Assembly: GCA_018907035.1 (NCBI GenBank)
Contig: JACCIC010000038.1
Span: 2,129,501 to 2,193,500, forward strand
Length of the DNA stretch: 64,000 nucleotides
Direction: 5' to 3'
Source of the DNA: Sycobia sp. Sy_11
Taxonomy: Eukaryota; Arthropoda; Insecta; Hymenoptera; Epichrysomallidae
How positions within the stretch are numbered: the first letter of the stretch is position 1; every line of letters starts with the position of its first letter. A program made the position numbers and the translations under genes. Shown here piece by piece: positions 1-12,401 of the stretch. The notes under the pieces were generated by a model that saw nothing but the letters and a program-made list of their open reading frames with translations, was not told the DNA's origin and ran no database searches.

Positions 1-450
1 ATAATCGATCTTAGGTCCCGTGAAAGTAGTGGGCAAAAACCACTTCCGACTCCTTTTTCCCCTTGTCTTCCCCATTTTTTGATTTAATCAAAGCTCTCTT
101 TGCGACTTTGTCAGTCTTGGTCTATTATATAAATATCGATAATGGTGGTAACGGTGCACGACCGGAAAATTGCTCCCGTCACGCGCTGCCGGACTCCCCG
201 ATCTAGCTTACGACTTTCAAAAATAACTGACCTCCGCGCGCTACCTATTAATCATATAATATGATCGCCACTGAATAATGCTAGTACCGAATTTCGCGTG
301 CCACAGACGGGCTCGCGATTAATTTTTAGAGTGCGTATTGTATTATAAAAGCGTTGCGTCGGTGCGATGTCTCGAAGCGATTGCGACTCCTGACATATTA
401 TATAGCCGAGGAAGTGAAAACGCGATGACACTTCGCGAACTATCGCTGAG
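1..450. other. No gene recognised; moderately GC-rich start of window
   Basis: This stretch is mixed AT- and GC-rich single-copy-looking DNA. I see no convincing open frame, no RNA gene and no transposon terminus. The part around 150-320 is richer in CpG than what follows, but nothing supports calling a promoter. Confidence 0.5.
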
Positions 451-711
451 AGAGAGAGAGAGAGAGAGAAGAGGCGAGAGAGAGAAGAGGAGATAGAGAA
501 GGAGATATCTCTCTCTATCTCTAGCCCTCTCCCTCTCTCTCTCTCTCTTCTCCCTCTCTTCCTCTCTACTCCTCTCCCTCTCTATCTCTATCTCTCTCTC
601 TCTCTCCGCTCTTCCTCCTCTCTCCCTCAGCGCTTCTCCCTCTCTCTCCCTACTCACTCTCTCTCCTCCCCTCTCTCTCCCCTTCTTCTCCTCTGAGAGA
701 GAGAGAGAGGA
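451..711. repeat. Compound GA/CT polypurine-polypyrimidine repeat with strand switches
   Basis: Purines (GA and GGA runs) fill about 451-508. The strand then switches to almost pure pyrimidine (CT, CCT, TCTA runs) to about 694, then back to GA to 711. The open frame across it on the minus strand is only a translation of the repeat (Arg-Glu and Leu-Ser strings). The adjacent inverted purine and pyrimidine blocks could fold into a long hairpin or triplex. Confidence 0.9.
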
Positions 712-923
712 TAGCGTTTTATTTATGTCACTCGTACACAAAAGCGTAACATTTTTAAACAACGTTTCCTTTTCGAGTACAATAATGCTGTCTATATGTA
801 TTTTTAACCTACCTTATATTTTCCTAAAGTTCGTATCAATTTAAATATGGAATATGTATTAAATAACTCACCTGCAACAGAAAAAAACAATTATAATTAG
901 TAAAATATTATATTCAACTCCAA

Positions 924-928
<5 letters not shown>

Positions 929-969
<41 letters not shown>
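929..969. repeat. (AT)n microsatellite
   Basis: About 40 bp of uninterrupted AT dinucleotide. The flanks are AT-rich and hold no gene. Confidence 0.95.
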
Positions 970-974
<5 letters not shown>

Positions 975-1705
975 TAAAAATTGTATAATTTAAATAATTA
1001 TTGTTATTGATTACAATATCATATTTTTAATAACTAATGTGTTTGATTTAGTTCATCGATAAGAATTTTCTTAAATTAGGTAGCAAACTAGTCTTCGTTT
1101 TTACATTATTTTTTGTAAGATACTTAATTTCGTCAACAATGTATGAACGTTGTTTTGAAAAACAGTACTTTTGAAAAAGAACATTAAAGGATAAACTATA
1201 ATATGTTCTAACTTTATAATTTCTTAATATTAAAATTCTTCTAAAATTGTATCTTACCCTGAATTATTAAGTCCATGTCAACTCGTAAAATGTAGTAAAA
1301 TAGTTAATATATTTTCACGCATAGTAAATTAAGTATATTACAAGAAATAAGTCTATAAGTATAAAAAAAAAAAAAAAGAAAAAATGATTTGTATTTTTAA
1401 AAAATAAAGGCCCATAAATAATATGGTTAAATGGTCGGCTATATATAGTCAAAAAAGTTTTCATAATTAAAGTAATAATATCAAATTTTTCTAAATATAA
1501 CTTTACCAACGTATGCACCAACAAAAGCTGTAACAAGAAGCTGCATATATTTTAGTACAAAGATTTTATTACTCGCCGAGTCTTTAACCTTTTACAAGCT
1601 TTCTAGTATATTTTTGAGCCAATATTGCTTGACATACATTGCATAATTTTGTTTATGAGTCGCTTATAAAATTGAAAGCAAAATCGTAAGAGCTGTCCTT
1701 CGTCG

Positions 1706-1709
<4 letters not shown>
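970..1709. other. AT-rich DNA, nothing recognised
   Basis: This is low-GC sequence with a short A-run near 1362-1377. The only open frames are short and of AT-biased composition, so I call none. Confidence 0.6.

Positions 1710-1754
<45 letters not shown>
1710..1754. repeat. Poly(A) tract of about 45 bases
   Basis: An uninterrupted A homopolymer about 45 long. It could be the tail of a retroposed sequence on the plus strand, but the upstream sequence shows no recognisable SINE, LINE or processed transcript. Confidence 0.9.
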
Positions 1755-1758
<4 letters not shown>

Positions 1759-1979
1759 TCGATTCAGTTGTTAAGAACGATTGCAAGGATAGCCCGTTTT
1801 TCTCCTGTTTATTTGCAGTTTAGCGAGAAGTATTAATGAAAATGCATTAGAATTGTTTGACTATAAAAAGGAATATTTGTATAAAACTTTTGTCCGGAAG
1901 CTGGCATATGGATGCCCGGTCCCGTAAGGTACTATTAGTGTTCTTTTCGAGGTACAGGAGATTTTTGGTGATTAAGTCG

Positions 1980-1997
1980 CGCGCCGTCGGCGGCGCG
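1980..1997. other. Perfect GC hairpin, 7-bp stem with 4-base loop
   Basis: The arms CGCGCCG and CGGCGCG are exact reverse complements around the loop TCGG. It stands out from AT-rich surroundings. An AATAAA-like signal follows at about 2044. It could belong to an unrecognised mobile element end or a transcript 3' end. The function is unknown. Confidence 0.55.
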
Positions 1998-2187
1998 TTG
2001 GAACAAGTCTAGTTAGTATGTACCAATTAGAGTATTTATCTAAATAAAATATATTATATTCGTTGTAGTTTAAATTCAGATGTACGATCGAAATCAACCA
2101 CAAGTGATCAAGACGCCAGAGCGTGCATATAGACTCTAAACCACCATTCAAGTTTTTCAGACATAGTATTGTTACACTTTGCTGATT

Positions 2188-2189
<2 letters not shown>

Positions 2190-2246
<57 letters not shown>
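2190..2246. repeat. (AT)n microsatellite
   Basis: About 56 bp of AT dinucleotide immediately before a GC-rich patch. Confidence 0.95.
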
Positions 2247-2249
<3 letters not shown>

Positions 2250-2760
2250 TTCCGTTGCATTTCCGTGACTAAAAAACTCGTTATCCAGCACGCGCATCGC
2301 GTGCTCGTTCTGTTTCAATGGAAGCCGAAAGTGCGCGGGAAAAAAAGAGAGCGACAACCTGCGTGTTCACGATCCTTCGCCAATGATCTTGAATCCGACA
2401 CAGCCGATTCCCGTCATGTGCAGGAAAAAGCGAGATGAAAACGCGCATACATAACTGTTGTTCCACCTTCCTTTTTAATTGCTTTAGAGTGCGCCATGGC
2501 GGGATGCGCGGGCGGCACTCTCGCTTTCGCGGAGAGAATCTCGCGTAGTTTACGGCGCGTGGCTCGCCGAGAGTTCTTCGGATTGCATATGCACGCGCAT
2601 TTCTTTCGCAGCGAACGGAACTCACGTTTGGAAACGGATAACAGTCGGATGCGTGCGGGTAGGAACGGGCGGTCGCCACAGCGTTCGGTTCTTGCGTGAG
2701 CTCACCGTTTATTGTGTGCTCGTTCGACTGTTCGCAGAACGTATCTTTGCCATTCAAGCG
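2250..2760. other. GC- and CpG-rich island, function unknown
   Basis: Composition changes sharply from the AT-rich flanks to a CpG-containing segment. Short frames are open on both strands, but none has a recognisable domain and several overlap each other. Such islands often mark promoters, 5' untranslated exons or conserved regulatory DNA in insects. Nothing here fixes which. Confidence 0.35.
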
Positions 2761-3189
2761 TAAAAAGGATGAATTCTATCAGAGCGGCGCACTCCAGTAA
2801 ATGTTCCGAAAAAATTTCGTTTACCGCGGCGCGATCAACTGAAAACTGGTCAGCCATTGTCGGCAGCTTTGCACAAGCAATATATATGTATATATGCACG
2901 TAAACTAGCCTTTCCCATTGGCATTTTCGTGCATATATATCAGAAATTGTTTCCAGTAATTTACAGTCAACGCGGTAATGCATATCAAATATGTGTACTT
3001 TCATTTGAGATCGTCCGAGGGAAAATATACACTTGTAAACGTGAAAAATTTAACACTCCTTGCGAGAGCTTTGCAGTACAACAATGGCGAATGGCGTTGT
3101 CGGATAAATTCCTTTTCACCTAATCATGGAATCTAAATTTTCTGAAAATTTTTCACGGTATACACAAATTTAATGATATATTACTTATT

Positions 3190-3192
<3 letters not shown>
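2761..3192. other. AT-rich DNA, nothing recognised
   Basis: No gene, RNA or element terminus seen. Confidence 0.5.

Positions 3193-3246
<54 letters not shown>
3193..3246. repeat. (AT)n microsatellite
   Basis: About 54 bp of AT dinucleotide. Confidence 0.95.
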
Positions 3247-3252
<6 letters not shown>

Positions 3253-6089
3253 GACCGCAATACTCGCATATATAAAGATTAGGCAAAAATATTTCAACCA
3301 AAATTTATAATTTTACAATTGCAATTCAGTTATTACTAACATTAACCATGTTTTTCAACACATACCTAAAATTTGTGCTCAATTCTGGGTAATTACATTA
3401 AACGACTTGATTATAATATAAACATAACAACGAAAAAGAAAGTTAATTGAAGAATTAATGCGTATGATTGCCTAATAGTTGTAGAGGCTTTCTGTTATCC
3501 ATTAGAGTGCTCGAGTACCAATGGTACTGATTAGAGCGTATACTGCAAAAAGAACAAAGAAAAATAAAAAACATGTTTCGAACTACTACGTTTTAAGAGA
3601 ATTCTTTCCACGAAGAAACAATATTGGAAAGCTCAAAGTATGTAAAGATAAAAAAGATTTTAATTTTAGAAATCGATTTAGCACAATACAACTGAGCAAA
3701 CATTCTACACCTTCTCTATGAATATTATCACCTTATATTAATTATTTCAAGTGAATGAAAATTGGTATTTACATTGGATTTCGATCATTAACCAAGAAAG
3801 GTCAGGAAATTTGGTTCATCGATTTCTTTCATATCCTATAAGATGGCTTTGGAGATGACTGATCACAGTGCTGATCACCTTAACAATCAAGCCTTTATAA
3901 TAGTAACGACTGCTAAATTTTTGGTTTCAACCGAACCGAACAAACTGACAATGTAATAAATTGCTTCTACTTTTTTGTATTTTGTAATTAACACGTAGAT
4001 TTATTATGCGTAATATGTCGTATTTTTTATATCGAAAAGCTTGTCTATATTATTTCTAACGTTATTAATACTATATGGTATATTAATTATTATATGTTAT
4101 TACTATATAATAATAGTAATATAATAATTAATAATCAAGTGATTAAAAAATTGTACTAATAATTTTTGTTCAATTAACCATTGAGATGAGCTAAAAGTAA
4201 CTTACATATTAATATGGGACTACAATGTAACCAATTAAAGTCAAAAATTATTTTTAAGATTTATTGCATACATACTTTTTATAATTTGGTATTAAAGACT
4301 AAGAATAAGACACAAATTCGTAACAAATGATAATTTTAAATGCAGTAAGAAATATTTATTTAAACTTAAAATTGTTGCCTTTCTTGCTGCGAAGCCTAGA
4401 AAATTTGTAAAATAATATATCTATTTTGAAGAAATAAGTACGCAATATTTTGAAGATTTTGGTAAACATTCTTTATATGATTTTATAACTTGGTTACACT
4501 AACATGATTAAACTTATATAATCTATTTGTTTGTTTCTGTTTACTTTACATAATTTCTAAAAGCTATACATTCATTTATAGAAATTTATAGAAATTATAA
4601 TAAATTATATAGTAAATGTAGGATATAGGGTTCGGAGAAAACTCAATTTAGGTCTAGTATTAGTCTATTATTCTAATGGTTGGTTGGAAGAATAACAGAG
4701 TCAGACCGAAACAGACGGGCTTACTTTCTGTCTTGACAAGATAGAATTTAACAGTTAACATAAAGGAATAAAGGAGAGAAGTGATACAGTAAGTAAGCAG
4801 CACGAAGCAACTTAAAATTTTCATAAAATTAATATGAGTAAATTTATTTATTATATTGCAAAATTACGATGTTAGTAAAGATCAATCCAATTTCTCCCTA
4901 CATCAAAAATTGTTTTTCTAAGTGGGAACGTGCAGTCGGGTTGTGCTTTACTTACGCAATTAATTTAGATTTGAATAGTTTAGGATTTATATTTTTAATT
5001 CTACGGAGCTGATTACAAAGAATGGTACCCTAACTACTATTATAATTATGTTAATTTATTAAAAAGATTATCAGACCAATAGAAGTGTTTATTTGTTTAC
5101 TTGATATCAATCTGCGTAAGTAGAATATTAATTAGCAAATAAAATTAAAAAAAATTTAAAAATCATTTATTGTAATATATACATATTACAATTAATATTT
5201 TTACATGTTATCCCTTCTTAACTCCCTGCTTAATAATGCGATGGATAGTTAAAGTCAATTCCAATGGGATAAATGCAGTTTAGGAAAACTCAGAGAATGA
5301 CTGGTATATTTAAACTTCTCAAATTAGAAACTTATGTTATATATGGGACATCGAGTTTGTCAGTTTGCATCTTCCCCATGCATTGCAAACACTGAAAAAA
5401 CATCACAGCGATCAACGAAGCTGAATCATCCTAAAGATCATCCATCGAAGCAGTGATCGTATCGAAGTCTATTTAAGTTTGTTGACTGACTACTAGGTGC
5501 GGCTTCGCCACTTTAACAAGGCATTGATAATTAGTACTTAAAATATTAAGTACTTATTGCTTCAAGTCAGTTTATATTATTCTTCATAATTTGATTCAGT
5601 AAAAAAAACAACATTTTTGCGTTTAGGTAAACATATTTTCTTTAAATTATTACCATTTCTAACGAAAAGAAAGATTGGTCTAAATTTTTCATTTGAGACT
5701 TTATCTATACCAAAGCTAATCTATTTAAAAATTATTTATGCAAGAATTGTTCAGTATCTACTAGATTTAGAATTATTTATGCAATTTTTTATAAGTATAA
5801 CGCCAAAGATAAAAAGTAATTTAAATAAATGTTTCGAAATAAAAAAAAATAGATGCATTAAGTATAAGTCAATATACGTTTTCATCACAGGAAATGTGAA
5901 ATAAGAAAGGAGAAGCAATCCATTACATTGGTTGTCTTTTACAGCTTCGATAAAACTTGAGATACGTCATATCTATGGGTAGGAGACAGCATCAGTTCCT
6001 ACAACTGTAAAGGTAATCAGAGTCATCCCCGAGCTCATTGCACTTAATCTAAGCTAAATTCGTGACCCAATTGTCGTGTCTTCTCATGG

Positions 6090-6091
<2 letters not shown>
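3247..6091. other. AT-rich DNA, nothing recognised
   Basis: Nearly 3 kb of low-GC sequence. Open frames at 3521-3721 and 5617-5904 on plus are short, lysine/asparagine-rich and have no domain, so they are not called. Confidence 0.55.
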
Positions 6092-6144
<53 letters not shown>

Positions 6145-6146
6145 AA
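6092..6146. repeat. (AT)n plus (ATA)n compound microsatellite
   Basis: About 38 bp of AT dinucleotide runs into five or so ATA units. Confidence 0.95.
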
Positions 6147-6289
6147 ATAGCTAAAACTATTACAATCTAACTGAAACGATATTTCAAACGCATTTACACA
6201 TTTCAATAGTAAAATTTGAAGAAAAAAATCTATTAATTTGCCTAAATTAAAAATAGAAATTTCAGTATAACACATCTAATATATGATAG

Positions 6290-6293
<4 letters not shown>

Positions 6294-6336
<43 letters not shown>
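6294..6336. repeat. (AT)n microsatellite
   Basis: About 42 bp of AT dinucleotide, 150 bp beyond the previous one. Confidence 0.95.
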
Positions 6337-6341
<5 letters not shown>

Positions 6342-8559
6342 TATGTAAATATAAAATTTGCCGTGTCTCAATAGAAAGTTTTTAATTGAAGCGTTCAAAA
6401 ATAATTAATTTCGTCAAAGATACTATAGGCAACATATATACGAATTAAGAGTCAAAAACGCTACGCATTCGCATATTACTTTGTCCCGAGCTGTTAAGTA
6501 TATGGAAACATTGAAACACAAAGTCTGCCGCAAATTTGAAAACTCTAGGTAGGCAGAAGGTTAGCAGTGTCTTTGTAGAAACTGTGATGCGACCGACTTA
6601 TGTACGAGACGCCCTGATATTAGTGCATAACAGCCGACCTATAAACGCAAAGGAAAATAAACGAGCGCGGGAAATGCTCTGGAATAAGAAGCTTTGCAGT
6701 TGTGCAGAGCAAAGCGGCGATGAAACACGTTTTTTAATGGGTTTTCCAACAAATTCGTGATGCTTCTTTCATCTCGCCTTTTTCATTTCGCGAAACGTGA
6801 CTGCCAACCTTGCAGATTTTCCAGATTTGAAGAACTGCATCAAACAAAATTGACCGATTTTCTAATCAATATATTTTCAACTAGATTTTCCTGGTGATAG
6901 CTTTTACGAAATATAATCCAGAAAAAATTAACAAAAAGATATACAAAAACCAGTATTTTTTTACTTTTCTTGAAAGATAAAATATTTTAAAGAATATTAG
7001 ATAGAATATAATTTAAAAAAATTTAATTACAAATAATTACATAGAATTGATCTACAAAACAGCATAATTCTGGTGTTGAATACCTTTCTTTTACAATATA
7101 TCTCCGGGTAACTACAATTTTTTTGTTTACTTGACTCGCAGAATGAAAATAGGTAGGTTTATTTAATTATTGAATAGGATAAAACATTGTTTAAACAAAT
7201 AGAAAGCAGTTCATACTTCGTGATGGATAATTGTTTATTCTTGATAATATAGACTCGTCAAAAATGCAGATGGAAAAATTTATGCATTTTTTCGTTCAAA
7301 TTTTGCCGTTTTCAATAATATAGACTATTTGTACAATTGCAATTAATCGACACTTTTATAAAAGTAAAAATGATGCTTCATTCATTTGAAATAGTTTAAA
7401 TCAAAAATTTTAATAGATATCTCGTGATGATAATAATAAATGTTTATTTCTTTTTTGCATATATAAAAAGGACGGCTACTTCAGGGTTAAAATTTTGAGG
7501 TATAGATTTTTTGTTTTAAGTCATTCAAATCGATTAACCCAAGTTTAAACTGGAAGGCCATCTTGATTTTGGTAGATAAAATCGGGAATTGTGGTTGTAA
7601 AATTAGTTAAATTTAATAAGTTACAAAAATTGACAGTGTGAAAAAATCATAAAAAATACATGACTTCAAACATTTTTGGAATTTAATACCTTTCCAAAAT
7701 TATAGATGTAGATTAAGAATTCAAAGGTGGTCATCACCGTCAAGCATTTTTCTCAGTTTTTGGACATTCAACTGTTTGAATGTTCAACTTACCTTCCATG
7801 TTTGAAAACAGAGACTACGAACGATAATTTTAGTGTTGCTGATTCGTACTAGTAATATACATTTATGTTTGATACTTAACTATTTTTAGATTTTGGTAAA
7901 ATATTTTTCATGTCAAAAATGACTTATTCCATGCTAAGAGAATTAAGCCATGAAAATATTATAGAAATAGATATTTGAAGAACTGAAAATGTGCTTCAAC
8001 GCATAATGTGAGCAAGATCCTATCATTAATCTCATGCAACAATTTTTTGTAACAGTTTCTTAAAGTTAAGAACACGAAATTGCATTATTCGAATTCGTAT
8101 TTACGATAGCTGAAATAGTTTTCAGCCGTGTGAACTAGAATAAAATAGATATAAAAAACTTTTTTTAACAATAAAAGCAATGTCTAAAGATGATTTTTTT
8201 CTCACAATTATACCAAAAGTATAAAGTTCAATATTTTACTTGAATCTTAGTTTACACGATATAGCGATATATTATTATAGATTAACGTGTAATATTTGTT
8301 GTTCATTTACAATGAACTGGAAAGTCGTGATCATGAGTTCAAAACGCCAAGTTAAGTCATCTACTTATTAGATTGTAAACCAATGTATAAAGTTTTTTCG
8401 ATTGTTAATTAATATAATATACTAAGGGATTAATTAATATAATATACAAATTCTTTTACGTTTTAATTGAAACAAATTCTTTAAAAAAAATGTTAAAAAA
8501 AGAGCAAAAAATCGAAAAATCCTCTGAGTTATTGAGTGTGCATTGAGTTGCGGAACAAC
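6337..8559. other. AT-rich DNA, nothing recognised
   Basis: No gene is supported. An open frame at 6536-6760 on plus has no similarity I know. A short direct duplication (about 18 bases, GATTAATTAATATAATAT) is seen near 8406 and 8430. Confidence 0.5.
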
Positions 8560-8870
8560 AGCAGAAATAGCAACAGCAGCAGCATCTGTAGTAGCGCAAA
8601 AAAGAACAAGCATTGAGCGCTGCGCACCGACGAACGAATGAAAATAGCTCGCGTATTTCCCGGGCGTTTATATTACAACTGATTTTGGAAAAGAGGTACT
8701 ACGGCCTCGGCGAAGGACGTCGGGTCGCTGCGCGACTGGGAATCGAGATTAAAGCCGGACGCGCGCATAACTTCTTCGGCTGTGTGGTGGTATCACCCTC
8801 TCCTCCAAAAATTTTTCCGTGGACTTTTTTCTCGCTGAGCCGCGAATTAGGTACGTGATCATCGCTCTCG
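8560..8870. other. GC-rich patch with CAG repeats and a consensus splice donor
   Basis: It begins with imperfect CAG/CAA units (8558-8585), then CpG-rich sequence. A plus-strand frame from 8613 has no ATG start and closes at 8856-8858. The sequence GGTACGTGA near 8848 fits a 5' splice donor, so an untranslated or partial exon is possible. No protein family is recognised. Confidence 0.3.
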
Positions 8871-9415
8871 GTCCTTCCATCGTTTGCATACCGATGTAGG
8901 AAATGTTTAAGAGAGTGGAAATGGTTTCTTTTGCAAAGAACGTACGTTTCATTTTAAATAACTCTAGGACGGACGAACCCATTATTGAGGCTCAATAACT
9001 TATATTAAATGCCTTACTACGCAAATTAAATTTCTAATTAGAAATTGGTATTTGTTCTGTATTAAAATTTTTGTGAAATAAAGAATTTAATTTATTAATA
9101 GCTAAAACGTAAGTTTGTGTAACTATTTTATTCTTGAAAAGCGTTGCAAATAATCGACCGAAACGTCAACGTTACAGTCATCAATAATATTTTTACAAAA
9201 ACTGGTATATATTTCTATTTTTACAAAAAATGGTTTAAAATAAAATAAACGAAATTTAATCTTAATAAAAATAATTTATTTGTTTTATATATTATATTAA
9301 TTAAGTATATCTATTAAAAACTGTTAATTGATACGTACAATTTAAATAATATATATAAATTTAATTTATATTGATTAATATGTATAGACTTTATTTATAT
9401 AATTGTATCCATTAC
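8871..9415. other. AT-rich DNA, nothing recognised
   Basis: Plain AT-rich flank to the LTR element that follows. Confidence 0.5.
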
Positions 9416-9420
9416 ATATT

Positions 9421-9690
9421 TGTTCGCGACATATGCGCTCCGTGTGTTGGAAAGCACGAGTGAGAGAGCGCGCGTGAGTGAGAGGGGGGGGGGGTGCAGT
9501 CATAAATAAATGTGGCATTTATTGCACCGCGCCATTAAATACACGTGGCCTACAAGTTTTGGAGGCTTTTCCTAAGTAAGAGGAAAGGTCCCGTAAAATC
9601 TCTGGAAAAGGAATAGGCGTGTAAAAATGAAGAGTCCGCGCGGACCATACGAAATTTAGAATTAAGTCGTTTGTGCTATTGGACATCGCG
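9421..9690 (+). repeat. 5' LTR of the BEL/Pao element
   Basis: It starts TGTTCGCGACATATGCGC and matches the 3' copy along its whole length with about ten substitutions by eye, plus a longer G-run near 9486-9494. Its last bases, ACA in the 3' copy, are missing: the match stops at CGCG (9687-9690), where protease coding sequence begins abruptly. Confidence 0.92.
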
Positions 9691-12094
9691 GATCTGAGGC
9701 TACTTTTATACGAGAATCACTCGTGCAATTGCTTGGATTACAAAAGGATCGCGTCCATACAAATTTATTGGGTGTGGGGGTTGCAAGGCTGGCATCGTTA
9801 AAGATGTACATTCCGCGACTTTACAGTCTCAGGTAGAATCAAACTTCTCGTTTAAATTTAACGCTTTTGTTTTACCACGACTTACATCAGAATTGCCGGC
9901 CCGCGATCTGTTCGAAATTGAACTCGAGCAGTTTGACAATTTATTACTAGCTGATTCGAAATTTTATTTGACTTGAATAAATGGGCGGCCAATCATCCTG
10001 ATTTACTTCCCGCGTCTATGCAGCCGAATGACAAAAGCATTTCTAAAACTATCGACGGTAATAATGCCATAAAAACACTCGGTGTTCATTGGGATCCATT
10101 GTCGGACAAATTTAGTTTTACTTCTATGAACTTAATGCGAATACGGGAAACTTGACAAAACGTTCAATATATTCAGAAATCGCCCGCTTATTCGATCCAT
10201 TGGGATGGCTTGCCCCAATTACGGTCGTTGCAAAACTGATCATGCAAGACTTATGGATTACAAAATGCGAGTGCGATGATGATTTGTCAGTAGATATCCG
10301 TGACAAATGGCGACGCTATTGCCAATCTCTTCCTGCTCTTTCCTCGTTATCGATCGATCGCTGGCTTGGTTTATCGCCGAAGGAATCGTTCGAACTTCAC
10401 GGTTTTTGCGATGCCTCATCTCGCGCGTACGAGACTGCAGTGTACTCGAGTCGACACCGGTAACGGGAGCTTTCGCGTTTCGTTACTCGCTGCTAAAACT
10501 AAAGTCGCGCCAATAAAGACCGTGAGTATTCCCAACTTGGAGCTCTGCGGGGCTACTCTTTTAGTTAAGTTAATCATCCATCTACAGAAGTTGGAATTCT
10601 TACGTGATTCACCAGTTCGCCTATGTTCAGATAGTAATATCGTGCTCGCTTGGCTGAAAAAGCACCCGTGTCATTGGAAAGTATTTGTTGCCAATTGAGT
10701 ATCCGTAATTCAAACTGAAGAAAATCCGGCGGACTTAGCCACCCGAGGGGGGACGCCCGATGACCTTCGATCGAATAATTTGTGGTGGCACGGGCCGACG
10801 TGGCTCGCTACGCGATCTGAAAATTGGCCGCGTATGCAAACCTTGGTTAAATCAATGCATATTAGACAAAGCATTGACGAACCAGTGTTGCTGACGAAGT
10901 TCTCAAGCTTAACAAAACTTACTCGCGTGACTGCATGGTATTTGCGTCCATTAATGCAATATCGTCGGCGCAAGGCCGAGCAAACCTCTCTTCCTGAAGG
11001 TTTCACGGCAACCGATCTCAACTATTCACGACTCGCGCTTATCAAGCTAGCTCAATCCCGCGCGTTTTCAAAAGAAATTAATTTATTGCGAACAGATAAA
11101 GCTCTGCCTAAGCATAACTGTTTAAGTAAGTTAAGCCCGATAGTCGATAATAATAAGAGTCGGGGGCGCTTGAGTAATGCACATCTACCACGACACATAC
11201 AACATCCGCCTATACTATCTCGCTTCTCCGCCCTTAGCAAATTGTATGTAAGATACGCGCACCGTTATGCACTGCATGGTGGACCGACGCTTACAATAAG
11301 TATTTTACTGCGTTTTGCTTGGATCATAGGTATGCGTCCTCTTGTAAAATCTGCATTACATACGTGTCTTAGATGCCAAAAATAGAAACCGCGCTTAGCC
11401 CACCAAATGATGGGCAATTTCCCCGTAGAGCGTATTAGCCCTGCTCGACCATTCACGACAACAGGCCTTGACTACGCTGGTCCTTTACACGTACGAACTT
11501 CCAAAGGCCGCGGGCAACGATCGTAGAAGGGTTACATCGCACTTTTTGTCTGTTGTACCACAAAAGCCATCCATTTAGAGCTCGTAAGCTATTTGACCAC
11601 GGAGACATTTATCGCTGCATACCGACGATTTGTCAGCCGTAGAGGTCTGTGTAAGGAGCTATTTAGCGACAATGCGACAACATTTAGAGGTGCTGACACA
11701 AAGCTTCAGTACCAGATGAAGGGGCGCCATCGGTACCGGAGAATCGACTAGGTCGTTTCCAACTAGTACAACGTATTCGCGACCAATTTTGGAAACATTG
11801 GTCAAATGAATATGTTCTACAACTCCAAGAACGAGGTAAATGGAGAGAGCCGGCGAAGAATTTGGAAATCGGACAACTCGTTTTATTGAGAGACAGTCGC
11901 TTCCCTACTGCCAAGTGGTCATTAGGACGTGTGCTTGAAGTTCATCCCGGCACGGATGGACTGATCAGAGTCGTTACGGCAAAAACAGCTATAAATACGC
12001 ATCGACGACACATCACATGCATCGTACCATTGTACTTGGATCATCATGAAGATAAAGCCATTCAGGAGGAATCAGCTACTAAACATAAAATTTG
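9691..12094 (+). pseudogene. BEL/Pao pol remnant (protease, RT C-terminus, RNase H, integrase)
   Basis: The protease begins at 9689 inside its active-site motif (GSEATFIRES), so the DS of DSG is lost. A deletion near 9965 joins it to the reverse-transcriptase C-terminus (KTLGVHWDP; IARLFDPLGWLAP at about 10180), so no RT active site remains. RNase H follows ([11 protein letters not shown] at 10405; [10 protein letters not shown] at 10525; LCSDSN at 10621). The integrase zinc-binding part ends CLRCQK at 11383, and the core shows GLDYAGP at 11466 and FSDNATTF at 11663. A further deletion near 11720 removes the segment with the third acidic residue. The C-terminal domain (GQLVLLRDSRFP, about 11868) runs to the stop at 12092. 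Frameshifts lie near 10155 and 10440, and stops at 10696, 11383 and 11524. It cannot make a working polyprotein. Confidence 0.9.
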
Positions 12095-12126
12095 AGTTTT
12101 CGTCCGAAGGACGAAGGCGGACGGTA

Positions 12127-12396
12127 TGTTCGCAACATATGCGCTCCGTGTGTTGGAAAGCACGAGTGAGAGAGCGCGCGTGAGTGAGAGGGGGGGAGTG
12201 CAGTCATAAATGAATATGGCATTTATTGACCGTGCCATTAAATACACGTGGCCGACAAGTTTTGGAGGCCTTTCCTAAGTAAGAGGAAAGGTCCCGTAAA
12301 ATCTCTGGAAAAGGAGTAGGCGTGTAAAAATGAAGAGTCCGCGCGAACCGTACGAAATTTAGAATTAAGTCATTTGTGCTATTGGACATCGCGACA
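12127..12396 (+). repeat. 3' LTR of the BEL/Pao element
   Basis: It starts TGTTCGCAACATATGCGC and ends ATCGCGACA. It is 270 bp and a direct repeat of 9421-9690. The divergence between the two LTRs, about 4% by eye, argues for an old insertion. Confidence 0.92.
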
Positions 12397-12401
12397 ATAT
12401 C

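Larger units (their letters stand above)
9421..12396 (+). mobile_element. BEL/Pao-type LTR retrotransposon, internally deleted and decayed
   Basis: Two direct repeats of about 270 bp flank a 2.4-kb internal region. The internal region encodes remnants in BEL/Pao order: aspartic protease, the C-terminal part of reverse transcriptase, RNase H, zinc-binding integrase, integrase core and C-terminal domain. The outer LTR ends are TG and CA. The flanking pentamers are ATATT (9416-9420) and ATATC (12397-12401), a near-match to a target duplication. A purine-rich tract just before the 3' LTR (about 12106-12123) fits a polypurine tract. A BEL element is normally 5-7 kb, so more than half is missing: gag, the protease start, most of reverse transcriptase, and part of integrase. 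Frameshifts and stops break what remains. Confidence 0.9.

Noticed and set aside
343..762. 139-codon minus frame
   Set aside because: Arg-Glu repeat from GA microsatellite.
8613..8858. 81-codon plus frame
   Set aside because: No ATG start and no known family; the possible splice donor is noted in the region entry instead.
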